NCBI GenBank assembly: GCA_020724265.1
Contig: DYHH01000024.1
Coordinates: 1-61,543 of the forward strand
DNA length: 61,543 nucleotides
Source: Melioribacter roseus
Lineage (GTDB): Bacteria > Bacteroidota > Ignavibacteria > Ignavibacteriales > Melioribacteraceae
Direction: 5' to 3'
Part shown: piece after piece, positions 27,189 through 37,421 of the stretch
Layout of the letters: each line of letters opens with the position of its first letter
Position numbering within the stretch: the first letter of the stretch is position 1
Translations under genes and position numbers: made by a program
Notes under the pieces: generated by a model
Told to the model about the DNA's origin: nothing
Seen by the model: only the letters and a program-made list of their open reading frames with translations
Databases searched by the model: none

Positions 27189-28058
27189 ATGTCAATATCA
27201 GCAGCACAGGTTAAAGAATTAAGAGAAAAAACTGGCGCAGGAATGATGGACTGCAAAAAAGCGCTTACCGAAGCAAACGGTGATTTCCAGAAAGCTATTG
27301 AAATTTTGCGCAAGAAAGGCGCATCAGTTGCTGCTAAAAGAGCAGAGAGATCGGCTAATGAAGGTGTTGTTATTACTAAAGTTTCCGATGATTATTCAAA
27401 AGGAATAATTCTCGAAGTTAATTGTGAGACGGATTTTGTTGCTAATAGTAATGACTTCATTCAGTTTGCTGATTTTGTTTTAAATGCAATCGAAGTTCAT
27501 AACCCTAAAAATCTTGATGAGTTGTTTTCATTAACTCATGAAGCGAAAAACTTAAAAGACGCTTTAACCGATATCATAGGAAAGATTGGAGAGAAAATCG
27601 AAGTATCCCGTTTTGCAGTTGAATCTTCTGAAAACGGAGTACTTGTTGGTTATATACACCACGGTTCAAAATTAGGTGTTCTTGTAAAAGCAGATAATGT
27701 AAAAGAAGAAGGCAAGGAAGATTTAGCCGTTATTTTAAAAGATGTTGCAATGCAGATTGCCGCCATGAAGCCTGATTATATAGCACCTGAGAATGTCCCG
27801 GCGGAAGTCATTGAAAAAGAAAAGGAAATCTACCGCGAAGTTGCTAAAAAAGAAGGCAAACCTGAAAACATTCTTGAAAAAATAGCTGAAGGCAAGTTGA
27901 AAAAGTACTATGAAGAAAATACACTTGTTGAACAAGCTTATATTAAAGATAATACAAAAACTATCGGTGACTTAATAAAAGAATATAACAAAAAGTATTC
28001 ATCCGATGCGAAAATAACTCTTTTCCATCGCTTTCACCTCAGCGATGAGAATAAATAA
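27189..28058 (+). CDS. tsf: Translation elongation factor Ts
   Basis: A 289-residue EF-Ts, the nucleotide exchange factor of EF-Tu. The N-terminal UBA-like domain and contact motif [18 protein letters not shown] are present, as is VNCETDFVA near residue 80. It follows rpsB after 11 bases and is closed by a strong hairpin terminator. Confidence 0.98.
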   Translation: MSISAAQVKELREKTGAGMMDCKKALTEANGDFQKAIEILRKKGASVAAKRAERSANEGVVITKVSDDYSKGIILEVNCETDFVANSNDFIQFADFVLNAIEVHNPKNLDELFSLTHEAKNLKDALTDIIGKIGEKIEVSRFAVESSENGVLVGYIHHGSKLGVLVKADNVKEEGKEDLAVILKDVAMQIAAMKPDYIAPENVPAEVIEKEKEIYREVAKKEGKPENILEKIAEGKLKKYYEENTLVEQAYIKDNTKTIGDLIKEYNKKYSSDAKITLFHRFHLSDENK

Positions 28059-28069
28059 TTCATTTCATG

Positions 28070-28102
28070 AAGGTCTTATTTTTTAATAAGACCTTTTTTT
28101 TT
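28070..28102 (+). terminator. Terminator after tsf
   Basis: AAGGTCTTATT (28070-28080) pairs perfectly over 11 bases with AATAAGACCTT (28085-28095) across a TTTT loop, then a run of seven T. It separates rpsB-tsf from pyrH-frr. Confidence 0.93.
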
Positions 28103-28117
28103 ATATTTCTAAAGCCT

Positions 28118-28867
28118 ATGAAAAATAAAATAAAATACAAAAGAATATTATTAAAACTAAGCGGTGAATCATTAATGGGAAAGAAAGGACATGGGATTGA
28201 TCCCGAAGTTCTTGATTTCTTTTCACGCGAAATAAAGAAAATTAAAGACCTCGGAGTTGAAGTCGGTATCGTTATTGGAGGTGGTAATATCTATAGAGGT
28301 TTAAATGCCAGTGATCAAGGAATTGATAGAGTTACAGGCGATCAAATGGGTATGCTTGCTACCTTAATAAATTCTCTTGCGCTTCAAAATGCTCTCGAAA
28401 ATCACGGGATGTACACAAGGCTTATGAGTGCAATTAAAATGGAGGAAATAGCCGAGCCTTATATAAGGCGCCGCGCAATCCGACATCTCGAAAAAGGTAG
28501 AATAGTAATATTTGGTGCAGGTACCGGTCATCCTTATTTTAGTACCGATACAGCCGCATCGTTGCGTGCAGTAGAAATTGAAGCCGATGCAATTCTTAAA
28601 GGAACTCGTGTTGACGGCGTTTATAATGCTGATCCGGAAAAAGACCCCGAAGCTATTCAATTTGAATCAATTTCATACATAGATGTGCTTAAGAAAAATC
28701 TGAGAGTAATGGACCTAACTGCAATCAGTTTGTGCCAGGAAAACAGCTTGCCTATTATAGTTTTCAATATGGATAAAGATGACAATTTACTCAAACTGGT
28801 TCTCGGTGAAAATGTCGGAACTAAAGTTAGTAATATTGAGTATTCAAATGAGAAAACAATAAATTAA
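28118..28867 (+). CDS. pyrH: UMP kinase
   Basis: A 249-residue hexameric UMP kinase of the amino-acid-kinase fold. The start at ATG 28118 is chosen because an upstream in-frame ATG (28067) lies before the tsf terminator and would translate the hairpin itself. Motifs: [43 protein letters not shown] and [17 protein letters not shown]. It makes UDP for RNA and envelope precursors. Frr follows after 12 bases. Confidence 0.97.
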   Translation: MKNKIKYKRILLKLSGESLMGKKGHGIDPEVLDFFSREIKKIKDLGVEVGIVIGGGNIYRGLNASDQGIDRVTGDQMGMLATLINSLALQNALENHGMYTRLMSAIKMEEIAEPYIRRRAIRHLEKGRIVIFGAGTGHPYFSTDTAASLRAVEIEADAILKGTRVDGVYNADPEKDPEAIQFESISYIDVLKKNLRVMDLTAISLCQENSLPIIVFNMDKDDNLLKLVLGENVGTKVSNIEYSNEKTIN

Positions 28868-28879
28868 CTTGAGGCAATT

Positions 28880-29434
28880 ATGAACCCCATAGTGAAAGAT
28901 GCCAAACATAGAATGGATATTTCCATTGAAAATTTCAGACAAGAAATTACCAAGATCAGAACAGGAAAGGCGACAACCGCATTATTAGACGGTGTTAAAG
29001 TTGATTATTATGGTACAATGACCCCGCTAAAACAAGTCGGAAATGTTTCGGTGCTTGACCCCCATACTTTATCAATAACACCATGGGATAAAGGAATGGT
29101 GCAAAATATTGAGAAGGCAATATTAACTGCAGATTTGGGTTTAAATCCTGCTAATGATGGAACAAACATCCGGATTCCAATCCCTCCTTTGAATGAAGAA
29201 AGAAGAAAGGAACTTGTTAAACTTGTTAAAAAGTTTGGTGAAGAATGCAAGGTTGCTATAAGAAATGTAAGACGAGACGCAAATGATCAGCTGAAAAAAG
29301 AAGAAAAAGAAAAAAGTATTTCTGAAGATGAAAAAAAACGTTTAGAAGATGAAGTTCAAAAAACAACTGATGAGCATACTAAAAAAGTCGATGAACTGAT
29401 TGAACACAAAGAAAAAGAAATTATGGCTATATAG
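28880..29434 (+). CDS. frr: Ribosome recycling factor
   Basis: A 184-residue RRF of normal length. It has the helical bundle core (FRQEITKIRTGKATTALLDG) and the conserved IPPLNEERRKELVKLVKK segment. It splits post-termination ribosomes together with EF-G. The usual pyrH-frr order is kept and a terminator follows. Confidence 0.98.
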   Translation: MNPIVKDAKHRMDISIENFRQEITKIRTGKATTALLDGVKVDYYGTMTPLKQVGNVSVLDPHTLSITPWDKGMVQNIEKAILTADLGLNPANDGTNIRIPIPPLNEERRKELVKLVKKFGEECKVAIRNVRRDANDQLKKEEKEKSISEDEKKRLEDEVQKTTDEHTKKVDELIEHKEKEIMAI

Positions 29435-29452
29435 TGTATTTGATTTTCTTAC

Positions 29453-29478
29453 AAGCCGTCCAAATGGACGGCTTTTTT
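29453..29478 (+). terminator. Terminator after frr
   Basis: AAGCCGTCC (29453-29461) pairs with GGACGGCTT (29466-29474) over an AAAT loop, followed by a T-run. Confidence 0.93.
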
Positions 29479-29554
29479 GTTTAACGAAACTTTCCTAACT
29501 TTGAAAGACAAAGTTATCCTAATTATCTCATTTTAATATCTAAGAGGTACAAAT

Positions 29555-31810
29555 ATGAGTATCAAAAAAGAGGAAGCTCTAAAGTATCATAGTGAAGGGC
29601 GTAAGGGAAAAATTGAGGTAATAGCAACTAAACCTTGCTTTACTTCTAGGGATTTGTCACTAGCATACTCACCAGGGGTCGCAGAACCTTGCAGAGAGAT
29701 TGAGAAGAATGATGATGATGTTTATAAGTACACTGCTAAAGGTAATCTTGTGGCTGTTGTTTCAAACGGCACTGCTGTTTTGGGTTTAGGAGATATAGGT
29801 GCACATGCCGGGAAACCTGTTATGGAAGGAAAGGGGGTTCTATTCAAAAGATTTGCAGATATTGATGTTTTCGACATTGAATTGAAACCGAAAGACCCAA
29901 AAGAAATAATTAAAACTGTTCAGTATTTAGAACCTACTTTTGGAGGCATTAACTTAGAAGATATTAAAGCACCGGAATGTTTTGAAATCGAAGAGGAATT
30001 GAAAAAAACAATGAACATTCCTGTTTTCCACGATGATCAGCACGGGACTGCGATAATTTCTTGTGCCGCATTGTTGAATGCTGCTGAACTTGCAGGTAAA
30101 AAATTAGAAGATATGAGAGTTGTTGTTTCAGGTGCAGGGGCTTCTGCAGTCGCATGTTGTAATATTTATATTCGCGCCGGTATCAAGTTAGAAAACATAG
30201 CTATGTTCGATTCTAAAGGGCATATTCACAAAGGCAGAAAAGATCTTAACAAATACAAAGAAAAGTTTGCAACTGAAAAAACTTTTGCCTCTTTGGAAGA
30301 AGGTATGATTGGAGCAGATGTATTTATCGGACTTTCAAAAGGTGGAGTTGTTAGTAAGGATATGGTAAAAGTTATGGCTGAGAAACCGATAGTATTTGCT
30401 ATGGCAAACCCCGATCCCGAAATTAGTTACAACGATGCAGTTGAAGCTCGTAAGGATGTTATAATGGCTACTGGGCGGAGCGATTATCCTAATCAAGTTA
30501 ACAACGTTCTTGGTTTCCCGTTTATTTTTAGAGGCGCATTAGATGTACGCGCCACTGCAATTAATGAAGAAATGAAAATGGCGGCAGTAACCGCACTTGC
30601 CAATCTTGCTAAAGAAAATGTTCCTGAAGTTGTAATAAATGCATACGGTGGACAGGAATTTTCATTTGGTCCCGAATATATAATTCCGAAACCTTTCGAC
30701 CCGAGAGTGTTATGGACTGTTGCTCCCGCTGTTGCAAAAGCTGCAATGGATTCTGGTGTGGCTAGAATAAATATTGAAGATTGGAACAAGTATAAGGAAG
30801 AATTAAAAGAAAGATTAGGATTCTCAAAAGAAATTATCAGGTTGATGGTTCATAAAGCACAGAAAAATCCTAAGAAAGTTGTTTTCCCGGAAGGAGAAGA
30901 AGAAAAAATTATTCGTGCGGCAAACTCAATTCTTGAAGAAAAAATTGGAAAACCTGTTCTAATTGGTCGTGAAGATGTAATAAAATCAAGAATTCAAGAG
31001 CTGGAATTTGACATAAATAATTTTGAAATACGCGATCCGAGAACATGCGAGAAGTGTGAAGATTATGCAATGGAGTTTTATAGAAGACGACAAAGAAAAG
31101 GAACAACTCTTTTAAGTGCTAAACAATCTATTAAACAACCGAATTACTATGCAGCTATGATGGTTCAGGTCGGTGATGCAGACGCTATGGTTGGAGGGTT
31201 AACTTCTCATTACCCTGATACTATTCGTCCTGCACTTCAATGTGTAGGAAATAAAAAAGGTCTTGGTGTTGCTGCCGGTTTATATATTGTAATGATTAAG
31301 TCAAAAGTTTATTTCTTTGCCGATACAACTGTAAATATTGACCCAACTCCCGAACAACTTGCAGAAATTGCAATTATGTCTTCGGATACAGTTAAAGAAT
31401 TTGAGATTGAACCGAAAGTGGCTATGCTCTCCTTCAGTAATTTTGGTAGTGCAAAACATCCATTGTCTGATAAAGTTAAACATGCTGTTTCGATTGTGAA
31501 ACAAAGACGCCCGGATATTATTGTAGATGGTGAAATGCAAGCAGATACAGCAGTTGTTCCATCTATAATTGACGAAGTCTTTCCGTTTTCATCATTGAAA
31601 GGTGGCGCTAATGTATTGATATTTCCTGATCTTGCTGCGGGAAATATTGCTTATAAACTATTGGCGCGTTTAACTGATGCTACGGTAATTGGTCCTATTC
31701 TTATGGGATTAAATAAACCGATTCATGTATTACAACGTGGTGCTACTGTTGATGATATTATAAATATGGCTGCCATAGCTGTTGTTGAAGCTAAAGACAG
31801 CAATAAGTAA
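29555..31810 (+). CDS. maeB: NADP-dependent malic enzyme fused to phosphotransacetylase-like domain
   Basis: A 751-residue MaeB-type enzyme that decarboxylates malate to pyruvate with NADP reduction. The malic domain ([31 protein letters not shown]) and NAD(P)-binding part ([17 protein letters not shown]) fill residues 1-420. The C-terminal 320 residues resemble phosphotransacetylase ([30 protein letters not shown]), a regulatory domain in studied members. The [11 protein letters not shown] motif is intact. It forms a single-gene unit closed by a hairpin. Confidence 0.97.
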   Translation: MSIKKEEALKYHSEGRKGKIEVIATKPCFTSRDLSLAYSPGVAEPCREIEKNDDDVYKYTAKGNLVAVVSNGTAVLGLGDIGAHAGKPVMEGKGVLFKRFADIDVFDIELKPKDPKEIIKTVQYLEPTFGGINLEDIKAPECFEIEEELKKTMNIPVFHDDQHGTAIISCAALLNAAELAGKKLEDMRVVVSGAGASAVACCNIYIRAGIKLENIAMFDSKGHIHKGRKDLNKYKEKFATEKTFASLEEGMIGADVFIGLSKGGVVSKDMVKVMAEKPIVFAMANPDPEISYNDAVEARKDVIMATGRSDYPNQVNNVLGFPFIFRGALDVRATAINEEMKMAAVTALANLAKENVPEVVINAYGGQEFSFGPEYIIPKPFDPRVLWTVAPAVAKAAMDSGVARINIEDWNKYKEELKERLGFSKEIIRLMVHKAQKNPKKVVFPEGEEEKIIRAANSILEEKIGKPVLIGREDVIKSRIQELEFDINNFEIRDPRTCEKCEDYAMEFYRRRQRKGTTLLSAKQSIKQPNYYAAMMVQVGDADAMVGGLTSHYPDTIRPALQCVGNKKGLGVAAGLYIVMIKSKVYFFADTTVNIDPTPEQLAEIAIMSSDTVKEFEIEPKVAMLSFSNFGSAKHPLSDKVKHAVSIVKQRRPDIIVDGEMQADTAVVPSIIDEVFPFSSLKGGANVLIFPDLAAGNIAYKLLARLTDATVIGPILMGLNKPIHVLQRGATVDDIINMAAIAVVEAKDSNK

Positions 31811-31824
31811 TTATTCAATTTGTT

Positions 31825-31852
31825 GGGGCAGTTTCAACTGCCCCTAACTTTT
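31825..31852 (+). terminator. Terminator after maeB
   Basis: GGGGCAG (31825-31831) pairs with CTGCCCC (31838-31844) over TTTCAA, then TAACTTTT. Confidence 0.8.
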
Positions 31853-31928
31853 AATAAACCTCTATTCAAGATTCATTTTTCTTTAGTATATTTCCAAAAT
31901 TAATTAGAAACCATAAAATCAGATTACC

Positions 31929-32549
31929 ATGCTGCGTAATCTTGTCTATTTCAGTATAAGCATAATACTATTCTTTTGCGGAATGGTTGCCTATGGTATT
32001 GTCCTTAATCTAAGGGAAGATACTTTGGAAGAATCAATGAGACAGAAAGGCTTGACTTCTTTGTCCAACGTTCAATTGGTTATTTCAAGAAATAATTATG
32101 AATTAAATCTTTATTCAGATTCTGTCTTGGTAAAAACTTATAAAGCAATATTCGGACAAGGAACCGGTAGAATAAAAACATCGAAATTTGATAATGTAAC
32201 ACCGAGAGGAAATTATCAAATATGCAGCATTGATACGAATAATTATTACTATAAAAAGATGTTTATTAATTATCCCAACAAAAAAGATGCTTCCGAAGCT
32301 CTAAAAAATAATATTATAACCAAAGATGAATATGAGATCATTAGTTCATCAAAATCTAAATGTCCATCACATGAAACTCGGCTCGGTGCTGAAATTGGTA
32401 TTCACGGAATAGGCGAATATAATTTCATCTTTAAAAATCTTCCATTTGCTTTTAATTGGACAAACGGTTCAATTGCAGTAAGCAATGAAAATATTGATGA
32501 GCTAATTTCTGTTGTAAAAGTTGATACCAAAGTTGAAATCAGAGATTAA
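31929..32549 (+). CDS. L,D-transpeptidase-fold (YkuD-like) protein with Ser in place of catalytic Cys
   Basis: A 206-residue protein with one N-terminal membrane anchor (residues 4-26). The C-terminal part resembles the YkuD L,D-transpeptidase domain: NVTPRGNYQICSID, the conserved histidine H159 in IGIHGIGEY, and NWTNGSIAVSNENIDEL. In active enzymes this last motif reads GCIA. Here the cysteine is serine (S181; codon TCA), so normal peptidoglycan crosslinking chemistry is doubtful. It may be inactive or use another mechanism. The BamA/TamA-like gene starts four bases after its stop. Confidence 0.75.
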   Translation: MLRNLVYFSISIILFFCGMVAYGIVLNLREDTLEESMRQKGLTSLSNVQLVISRNNYELNLYSDSVLVKTYKAIFGQGTGRIKTSKFDNVTPRGNYQICSIDTNNYYYKKMFINYPNKKDASEALKNNIITKDEYEIISSSKSKCPSHETRLGAEIGIHGIGEYNFIFKNLPFAFNWTNGSIAVSNENIDELISVVKVDTKVEIRD

Positions 32550-32553
32550 AGAC

Positions 32554-34668
32554 TTGAAAAAAATAATCTTCCTTATATTATTCTCGGCAACAATTTTTGC
32601 GCAACCGGATGAAAGATTCGAACTAAAAAATATTTTGTTTGAAGGCAACAATAATATATCAAGCGATGAACTCAGAAGCATAATATTTTCAAAAGAATCA
32701 CCCGGATGGTTTTCGCAATTCCTTCACAGTTTTACAAGTTTTGGCGGTGAAGCAGTTTATTTCGATTCGCTTCTTATCTTTAATGATATTCGTCAAATGG
32801 AGAATTATTATTTTGATAACGGCTTCTTTAAAGTTTCTTTCTCCCACTCCTATACTTTAGATACTACAAATTATACTGCTGAACTTAAATATATAATTAA
32901 AGAAAATGATCCGGCATATTTTAGAAGTATAAATGTAACCGGTTTAGAGAATATTGCATGGCAAATTGCTGATGAGGTTAACGTATTAACAACGGTTGAT
33001 ACCACGAAACAATATTCGGCTTTCGAAGTTTCAAGAATTCGTAACCAAATATTAAGGCTTAGTTTAGATTTTGGTCATATGTTGATATCGTCTGAAGTAC
33101 CCGATATTCAAGTTGATACGGTAAATAACAAAGTAGATGTTTATATGGATTTTGATACCGGCGATCGTTATAGGGTTAGTGAAGTAAGAATTAATAAAAC
33201 CGGTCCAGGTGCCGATAAAGTTGATGATGATCTCCTTCGAAGAATTGCGGATATAGAGCCAAATGATTATTACAGTTTTTATAATTTACAACGCGCTCAA
33301 ATCCGTTTATATAGAACAAATCTCTTCTCGTCGGTTCTCTTATCAGGCATAGTTTCGGATACTAATAAAAACTATGTCCCTTTAGCTCTTAATGCCGATG
33401 TCGGGTTAATGAATGAATTATCACCGGAACTAATTGTTAATAACGAGGACAATGCATTTAATCTTGGTGTAGGGTTATCGTTTTCAAGAAAAAACTTTTT
33501 AGGCGACGCAAGGAAATTAACTTTAAGTACTTCAACTGCCGCACAAGATATTACTCAGTTAATTTCTAATCCTTCGTTAAGTGATACTAATATTTTTGGT
33601 TATGCTGATGTACGTGCAATTTTGGAGCAGCCGTATTTACTGGGAAGAAATATTAATACCAAATTAGAAGGTTACTATACTCTTCAAAAAAGACGAAATG
33701 AATATAATGCTACACTTTACGGTGGAAAAATTAGTTTTGATATCGAACTTCCGAGATATACTTACCTTACATCAATTGTATTTGGTCTTAGCATAGAACA
33801 ATCTAATTATATTTTTACGGAAGATTATACGTATGACATTTTATATAAGTTTCTTCAAATTAGAAGTCCGGGAATACCGCCTGTAATTATCGATAGTTTG
33901 GTTACGGATTTATTATCCACATCCGACGATTTTACAAGCCAGAAAAAAAATACAATTATTAGTGTTGATCTTGGCGCAAATAAGTCTAACAATTTACTTT
34001 ACCCTACAAAAGGGTATACACTTTCTTTACTTTTAGAAAATGGTAACACCTTAAGCTATCTTGTAAATAAAATTGCCGGTAAAGATTTTGATGATCCTCT
34101 GTATATAAAAGGATTACTTACAACAACAGCATATTTCCCGGTTTTCAAATCAGATATAGATGTGCTCGCGGCGAAATTCAGAATTGGTGCAATACAAACC
34201 TATGAAGGCGATAAATTTGAAATTCCATACAATCAACGTTTTTATGTAGGAGGCAGCAATTCGGTCCGAGGTTGGAAAACTCGTGAACTTGTGCCCGAAC
34301 AAAATGAAGGTGAGTTAAGTTCTAATCCCGATCCTGAAGAAATTGAAGCCGTTCTTCTACGGAATATAATTCCGGGCGGATTCGTAATTATCGAAGGTTC
34401 ATTCGAAGCAAGAAATAGAATTTTTGAAAAGCTTGGAACTTCTGTTTTTATCGATTACGGAAATGTGTGGAACGATTTCAACAGTGTTCAGCTAAATAAT
34501 TTTGCTGTTGCAGCCGGTTTTGGTATACGGTATTATTCTGATTTTGCACCGTTTCGAATAGATTTTGGGTTTAAGGTTTATGATCCGCTTGATAGAAGAT
34601 CTTTTTTCAAAAAGGGTTTCTTTACCGAGACTTTTGAATTCCACTTTGGTATTGGAGAAGCTTTTTAA
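32554..34668 (+). CDS. BamA/TamA-like outer membrane protein (Omp85 family)
   Basis: A 704-residue Omp85-family protein. TTG at 32554 is preferred because it opens a signal peptide (KKIIFLILFSATIFAQ) four bases after the upstream stop; a start at 32521 would overlap the previous gene by 29 bases. POTRA-like repeats cover about residues 20-285 (FELKNILFEGNNNISSDELR). The C-terminal 16-strand barrel contains FYVGGSNSVRGWKTRE near residue 570 and ends in an aromatic residue (FHFGIGEAF). It probably inserts outer-membrane proteins or is a TamA-like relative; the POTRA number does not decide. Confidence 0.88.
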   Translation: MKKIIFLILFSATIFAQPDERFELKNILFEGNNNISSDELRSIIFSKESPGWFSQFLHSFTSFGGEAVYFDSLLIFNDIRQMENYYFDNGFFKVSFSHSYTLDTTNYTAELKYIIKENDPAYFRSINVTGLENIAWQIADEVNVLTTVDTTKQYSAFEVSRIRNQILRLSLDFGHMLISSEVPDIQVDTVNNKVDVYMDFDTGDRYRVSEVRINKTGPGADKVDDDLLRRIADIEPNDYYSFYNLQRAQIRLYRTNLFSSVLLSGIVSDTNKNYVPLALNADVGLMNELSPELIVNNEDNAFNLGVGLSFSRKNFLGDARKLTLSTSTAAQDITQLISNPSLSDTNIFGYADVRAILEQPYLLGRNINTKLEGYYTLQKRRNEYNATLYGGKISFDIELPRYTYLTSIVFGLSIEQSNYIFTEDYTYDILYKFLQIRSPGIPPVIIDSLVTDLLSTSDDFTSQKKNTIISVDLGANKSNNLLYPTKGYTLSLLLENGNTLSYLVNKIAGKDFDDPLYIKGLLTTTAYFPVFKSDIDVLAAKFRIGAIQTYEGDKFEIPYNQRFYVGGSNSVRGWKTRELVPEQNEGELSSNPDPEEIEAVLLRNIIPGGFVIIEGSFEARNRIFEKLGTSVFIDYGNVWNDFNSVQLNNFAVAAGFGIRYYSDFAPFRIDFGFKVYDPLDRRSFFKKGFFTETFEFHFGIGEAF

Positions 34669-34736
34669 CGAAAAACAATCTTTGTAAACCAACCTAATTT
34701 TGGCTAAATTTTAAGCCATCTTTTTTAGGATTTTGT

Positions 34737-35612
34737 ATGCTTAGCAGTATGACAGGCTTTGGGAAGTCTGTAATTCAAAATAACGGTTTTTCAGTCGAAA
34801 CAGAGATAAAAAGTATTAATAGCAGATACCTGGACATATCTCTTAGACTACCTCGACCATTCTACCAGTTTGAACTCGATTTACGAGAGCAAATAAAGAA
34901 AAGAATATCAAGAGGTAAACTTTATTTAACGGTTTCCGCTAAATATGAAGGGATAAATGAAGAGTTATCCGATATTGATGTGAAGGGGTTAAATGCAACA
35001 ATTAATCTTTTAGAACAGATTAAAAAGAATGCTAATATAGTAGAGGAAATTAAACTCGAGCATGTACTTAATTTTCAAAATTACTTTATGAATGATACTC
35101 AAGACGCCAAAGAAGAAGAATATAAAATTATCGTTCAATCTGTGAATGAAGCATTAGATGCATTGGAAATAATGAGAAGAAAAGAGGGGGATGAATTAGT
35201 TGTCGATTTTCAAAAAAGACTTGAAATTATTGAAAATAGCATATCTGAAATTGAACGATTAAGCTCAGCTTCAATTAAGGAATATTTTAATAAATTAAAA
35301 GATAGGGCAATTAAATTAACTTCCGATTTGATTGATAACCAGGATAGATTATTGCAGGAATTGGCTTTCCTTTCGGAAAAATATGATGTAACAGAAGAAT
35401 GTGTACGTTTACGAAGTCATATAAAAATGTTCCGCGATGCAATAAAACTAAACGAACCATCCGGCAGAAGATTAAATTTCATTTCTCAAGAAATGAACAG
35501 GGAAGCAAACACTATTAATAGTAAATCCGTCTCTGCTGAGATAACCTCCTTCGGAATTACTATTAAAGAAGAATTAGAAAAAATTAGAGAGCAACTTCAA
35601 AATATAGAGTAG
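34737..35612 (+). CDS. yicC: YicC/YloC family endoribonuclease
   Basis: A 291-residue YicC-like protein. The N-terminus MLSSMTGFGKSV and the C-terminal signature NTINSKSVSAEITSFGITIKEELEKIREQ are typical. Members of the family are endoribonucleases and the gene is regularly found next to gmk, as here, where gmk starts two bases after the stop. Confidence 0.95.
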   Translation: MLSSMTGFGKSVIQNNGFSVETEIKSINSRYLDISLRLPRPFYQFELDLREQIKKRISRGKLYLTVSAKYEGINEELSDIDVKGLNATINLLEQIKKNANIVEEIKLEHVLNFQNYFMNDTQDAKEEEYKIIVQSVNEALDALEIMRRKEGDELVVDFQKRLEIIENSISEIERLSSASIKEYFNKLKDRAIKLTSDLIDNQDRLLQELAFLSEKYDVTEECVRLRSHIKMFRDAIKLNEPSGRRLNFISQEMNREANTINSKSVSAEITSFGITIKEELEKIREQLQNIE

Positions 35613-35614
35613 AC

Positions 35615-36187
35615 TTGAAAAAGACCGCTAAGCTTTTTGTCTTCTCTGCACCAAGTGGGTCGGGTAAGACAACAATAATTAGAAAAATTTTAGAGCTTTA
35701 TAGTCAGTTGGTTTTTTCAATTTCGGCTACAACAAGAAGTAAAAGAGGTGCTGAAGTTGATGGTGTAGACTATTTTTTTATTTCGGAAATAGAATTTCTT
35801 AAAAAAATAGATAATGATGAGTTTATTGAATGGGAAAAGTTTTATGATTATTATTACGGCACTTTAAAAAGTTTTGTTGAGACAAGAATTGAAAATAATC
35901 AATCTGTATTGTTGGAAGTAGATGTTAAAGGTGCTTTAAAAATCAAAGAAAAATATCCTAATTCAATTCTTATTTTTATTGCTCCGCCGAGTAAGGAAAT
36001 ATTAAAAGAAAGATTAATAAACCGTAATACCGAATCGAAGGAAGATCTTTTAAAGAGAATAACCCGCGCCGAAATGGAACTTGAGTATAAAGATAAATTC
36101 GATTACGTTGTAATAAATAATGAATTGAATGATGCTATTGAACAAGTAAAAAAAATAATTGATAAAGAAATAACTAGGAGAAAATAA
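35615..36187 (+). CDS. gmk: Guanylate kinase
   Basis: A 190-residue guanylate kinase. The P-loop is SAPSGSGKTTIIRK; the GMP-binding part is SATTRSKRGAEVDGVDYFF, followed by EFIEWEKFYDYYYGT. Translation starts at TTG 35615, which fits the N-terminus KKTAKLFVFSAPSGSGK; there is no ATG at this position. It converts GMP to GDP. RpoZ follows after one base. Confidence 0.96.
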   Translation: MKKTAKLFVFSAPSGSGKTTIIRKILELYSQLVFSISATTRSKRGAEVDGVDYFFISEIEFLKKIDNDEFIEWEKFYDYYYGTLKSFVETRIENNQSVLLEVDVKGALKIKEKYPNSILIFIAPPSKEILKERLINRNTESKEDLLKRITRAEMELEYKDKFDYVVINNELNDAIEQVKKIIDKEITRRK

Positions 36188-36188
36188 A

Positions 36189-36485
36189 ATGCCGATAAGA
36201 CCGATTGAACTTCGTAAGTTGGAAAATAAAACTGCGAATGTTTATGAAGCTGTAATTGTCGCTGCTAAAAGAGCGAGAAATATTAACGATAACGCTAAGC
36301 TCGAGTTTACAACATTGCTTAATACTATGATTCCTAACGTTGATGATGAATTTGAAGAGAAAGAAAATCCGGATCAGTTAAGACTTTCTTTAGAATTTGA
36401 AAACCGCAAAAAACCTCATTTACAAGCAATTGATGAACTGATTGAAGGTAAAGTAGAATTTAGATATAAAGAAGACCTCGTTTAA
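36189..36485 (+). CDS. rpoZ: RNA polymerase omega subunit
   Basis: A 98-residue omega subunit. The family core is YEAVIVAAKRARNIND near residues 19-34, matching the conserved AxxRAxxI pattern. The linkage gmk-rpoZ is standard. The acidic middle and C-terminal extension are typical for the Bacteroidota/Chlorobi side. Omega stabilises the beta' subunit. Confidence 0.9.
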   Translation: MPIRPIELRKLENKTANVYEAVIVAAKRARNINDNAKLEFTTLLNTMIPNVDDEFEEKENPDQLRLSLEFENRKKPHLQAIDELIEGKVEFRYKEDLV

Positions 36486-36495
36486 AAGTATTTTC

Positions 36496-36528
36496 CCGCC
36501 CAAATTTTATTTTATTTAATTTGGGCGG
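36496..36528 (+). terminator. Hairpin after rpoZ
   Basis: CCGCCCAAATT (36496-36506) pairs perfectly with AATTTGGGCGG (36518-36528) across an 11-base AT loop; T-rich sequence follows a few bases later. Confidence 0.8.
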
Positions 36529-36665
36529 CTTCTTAAATTCTTTTTTTGTTTCATATCTTCTTATTAATATTTGGGTAAAATTATCATTATTCAATGTCCT
36601 TTTTAATGCAGCTAATTTTATTTTTATTTATTTTCGAATCGATTGATGATACATCCGAATAAACC

Positions 36666-37421
36666 ATGGATTTGCAAAAACTAATAATAGAAGCACTTAA
36701 AGACCAGAAAGAAATCTTTGGTGACGAACTGTTGGAAGAGTTCAATTTTAATATACCCATGGAAAATAATTCTACTAATGACATTGTAATTATGAATTCA
36801 ACCAAGACGGAATTAGAAATAAAACCACAGAATTTGTTTGAAGAAGATTTTCAAAAAGCAAAATCATTAAAAGAATTATTCGATATTATTCACACATGTC
36901 AAAAATGTTCATTGGGAGAAACACGTACTAAATTTGTTTTTGGTACAGGCAATCCGAAAGCTGATATTATGTTAATCGGCGAAGCACCTGGAGCCGAAGA
37001 AGATAAGCAAGGTGAACCGTTTGTCGGTAGGGCAGGCAAGCTGCTTACTGATATTTTGAAAGCAATCGACCTTTCGCGTGAAGATGTTTTTATTGCAAAT
37101 ATTCTAAAATGCCGCCCACCGAATAATCGTGATCCGCTCCCATCTGAAGTTGAAAAATGCAGACCTCATTTGATGAAGCAAATAGAATTGATTAAGCCCA
37201 AAATGATTTTATGTTTAGGCAGAGTAGCGGCAATTGAATTATTAGGGAAAAAATTAACCTTAACAAAACTACGTGAAGAAGTCTATGAATTAGATGGTGT
37301 AAAGGTAATGGCGACATATCATCCCGCAGCATTACTGCGCAATCCCGGCTGGAAACGAGGTTGTTGGGAAGATGTTAAGAAATTTCGTAAGTTATATGAC
37401 GAGTTAACAGGTAAGAAATAA
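36666..37421 (+). CDS. Type-4 (iron-sulfur) uracil-DNA glycosylase
   Basis: A 251-residue family-4 uracil-DNA glycosylase. Four cysteines that ligate a 4Fe-4S cluster lie in [12 protein letters not shown] and [17 protein letters not shown]. The active-site motif is [20 protein letters not shown], and the C-terminal motif is [13 protein letters not shown]. The first 70 residues, acidic and variable, are an extension seen in some members. It removes uracil from DNA. The stop overlaps the dnaB ATG (TAATG). Confidence 0.95.
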   Translation: MDLQKLIIEALKDQKEIFGDELLEEFNFNIPMENNSTNDIVIMNSTKTELEIKPQNLFEEDFQKAKSLKELFDIIHTCQKCSLGETRTKFVFGTGNPKADIMLIGEAPGAEEDKQGEPFVGRAGKLLTDILKAIDLSREDVFIANILKCRPPNNRDPLPSEVEKCRPHLMKQIELIKPKMILCLGRVAAIELLGKKLTLTKLREEVYELDGVKVMATYHPAALLRNPGWKRGCWEDVKKFRKLYDELTGKK

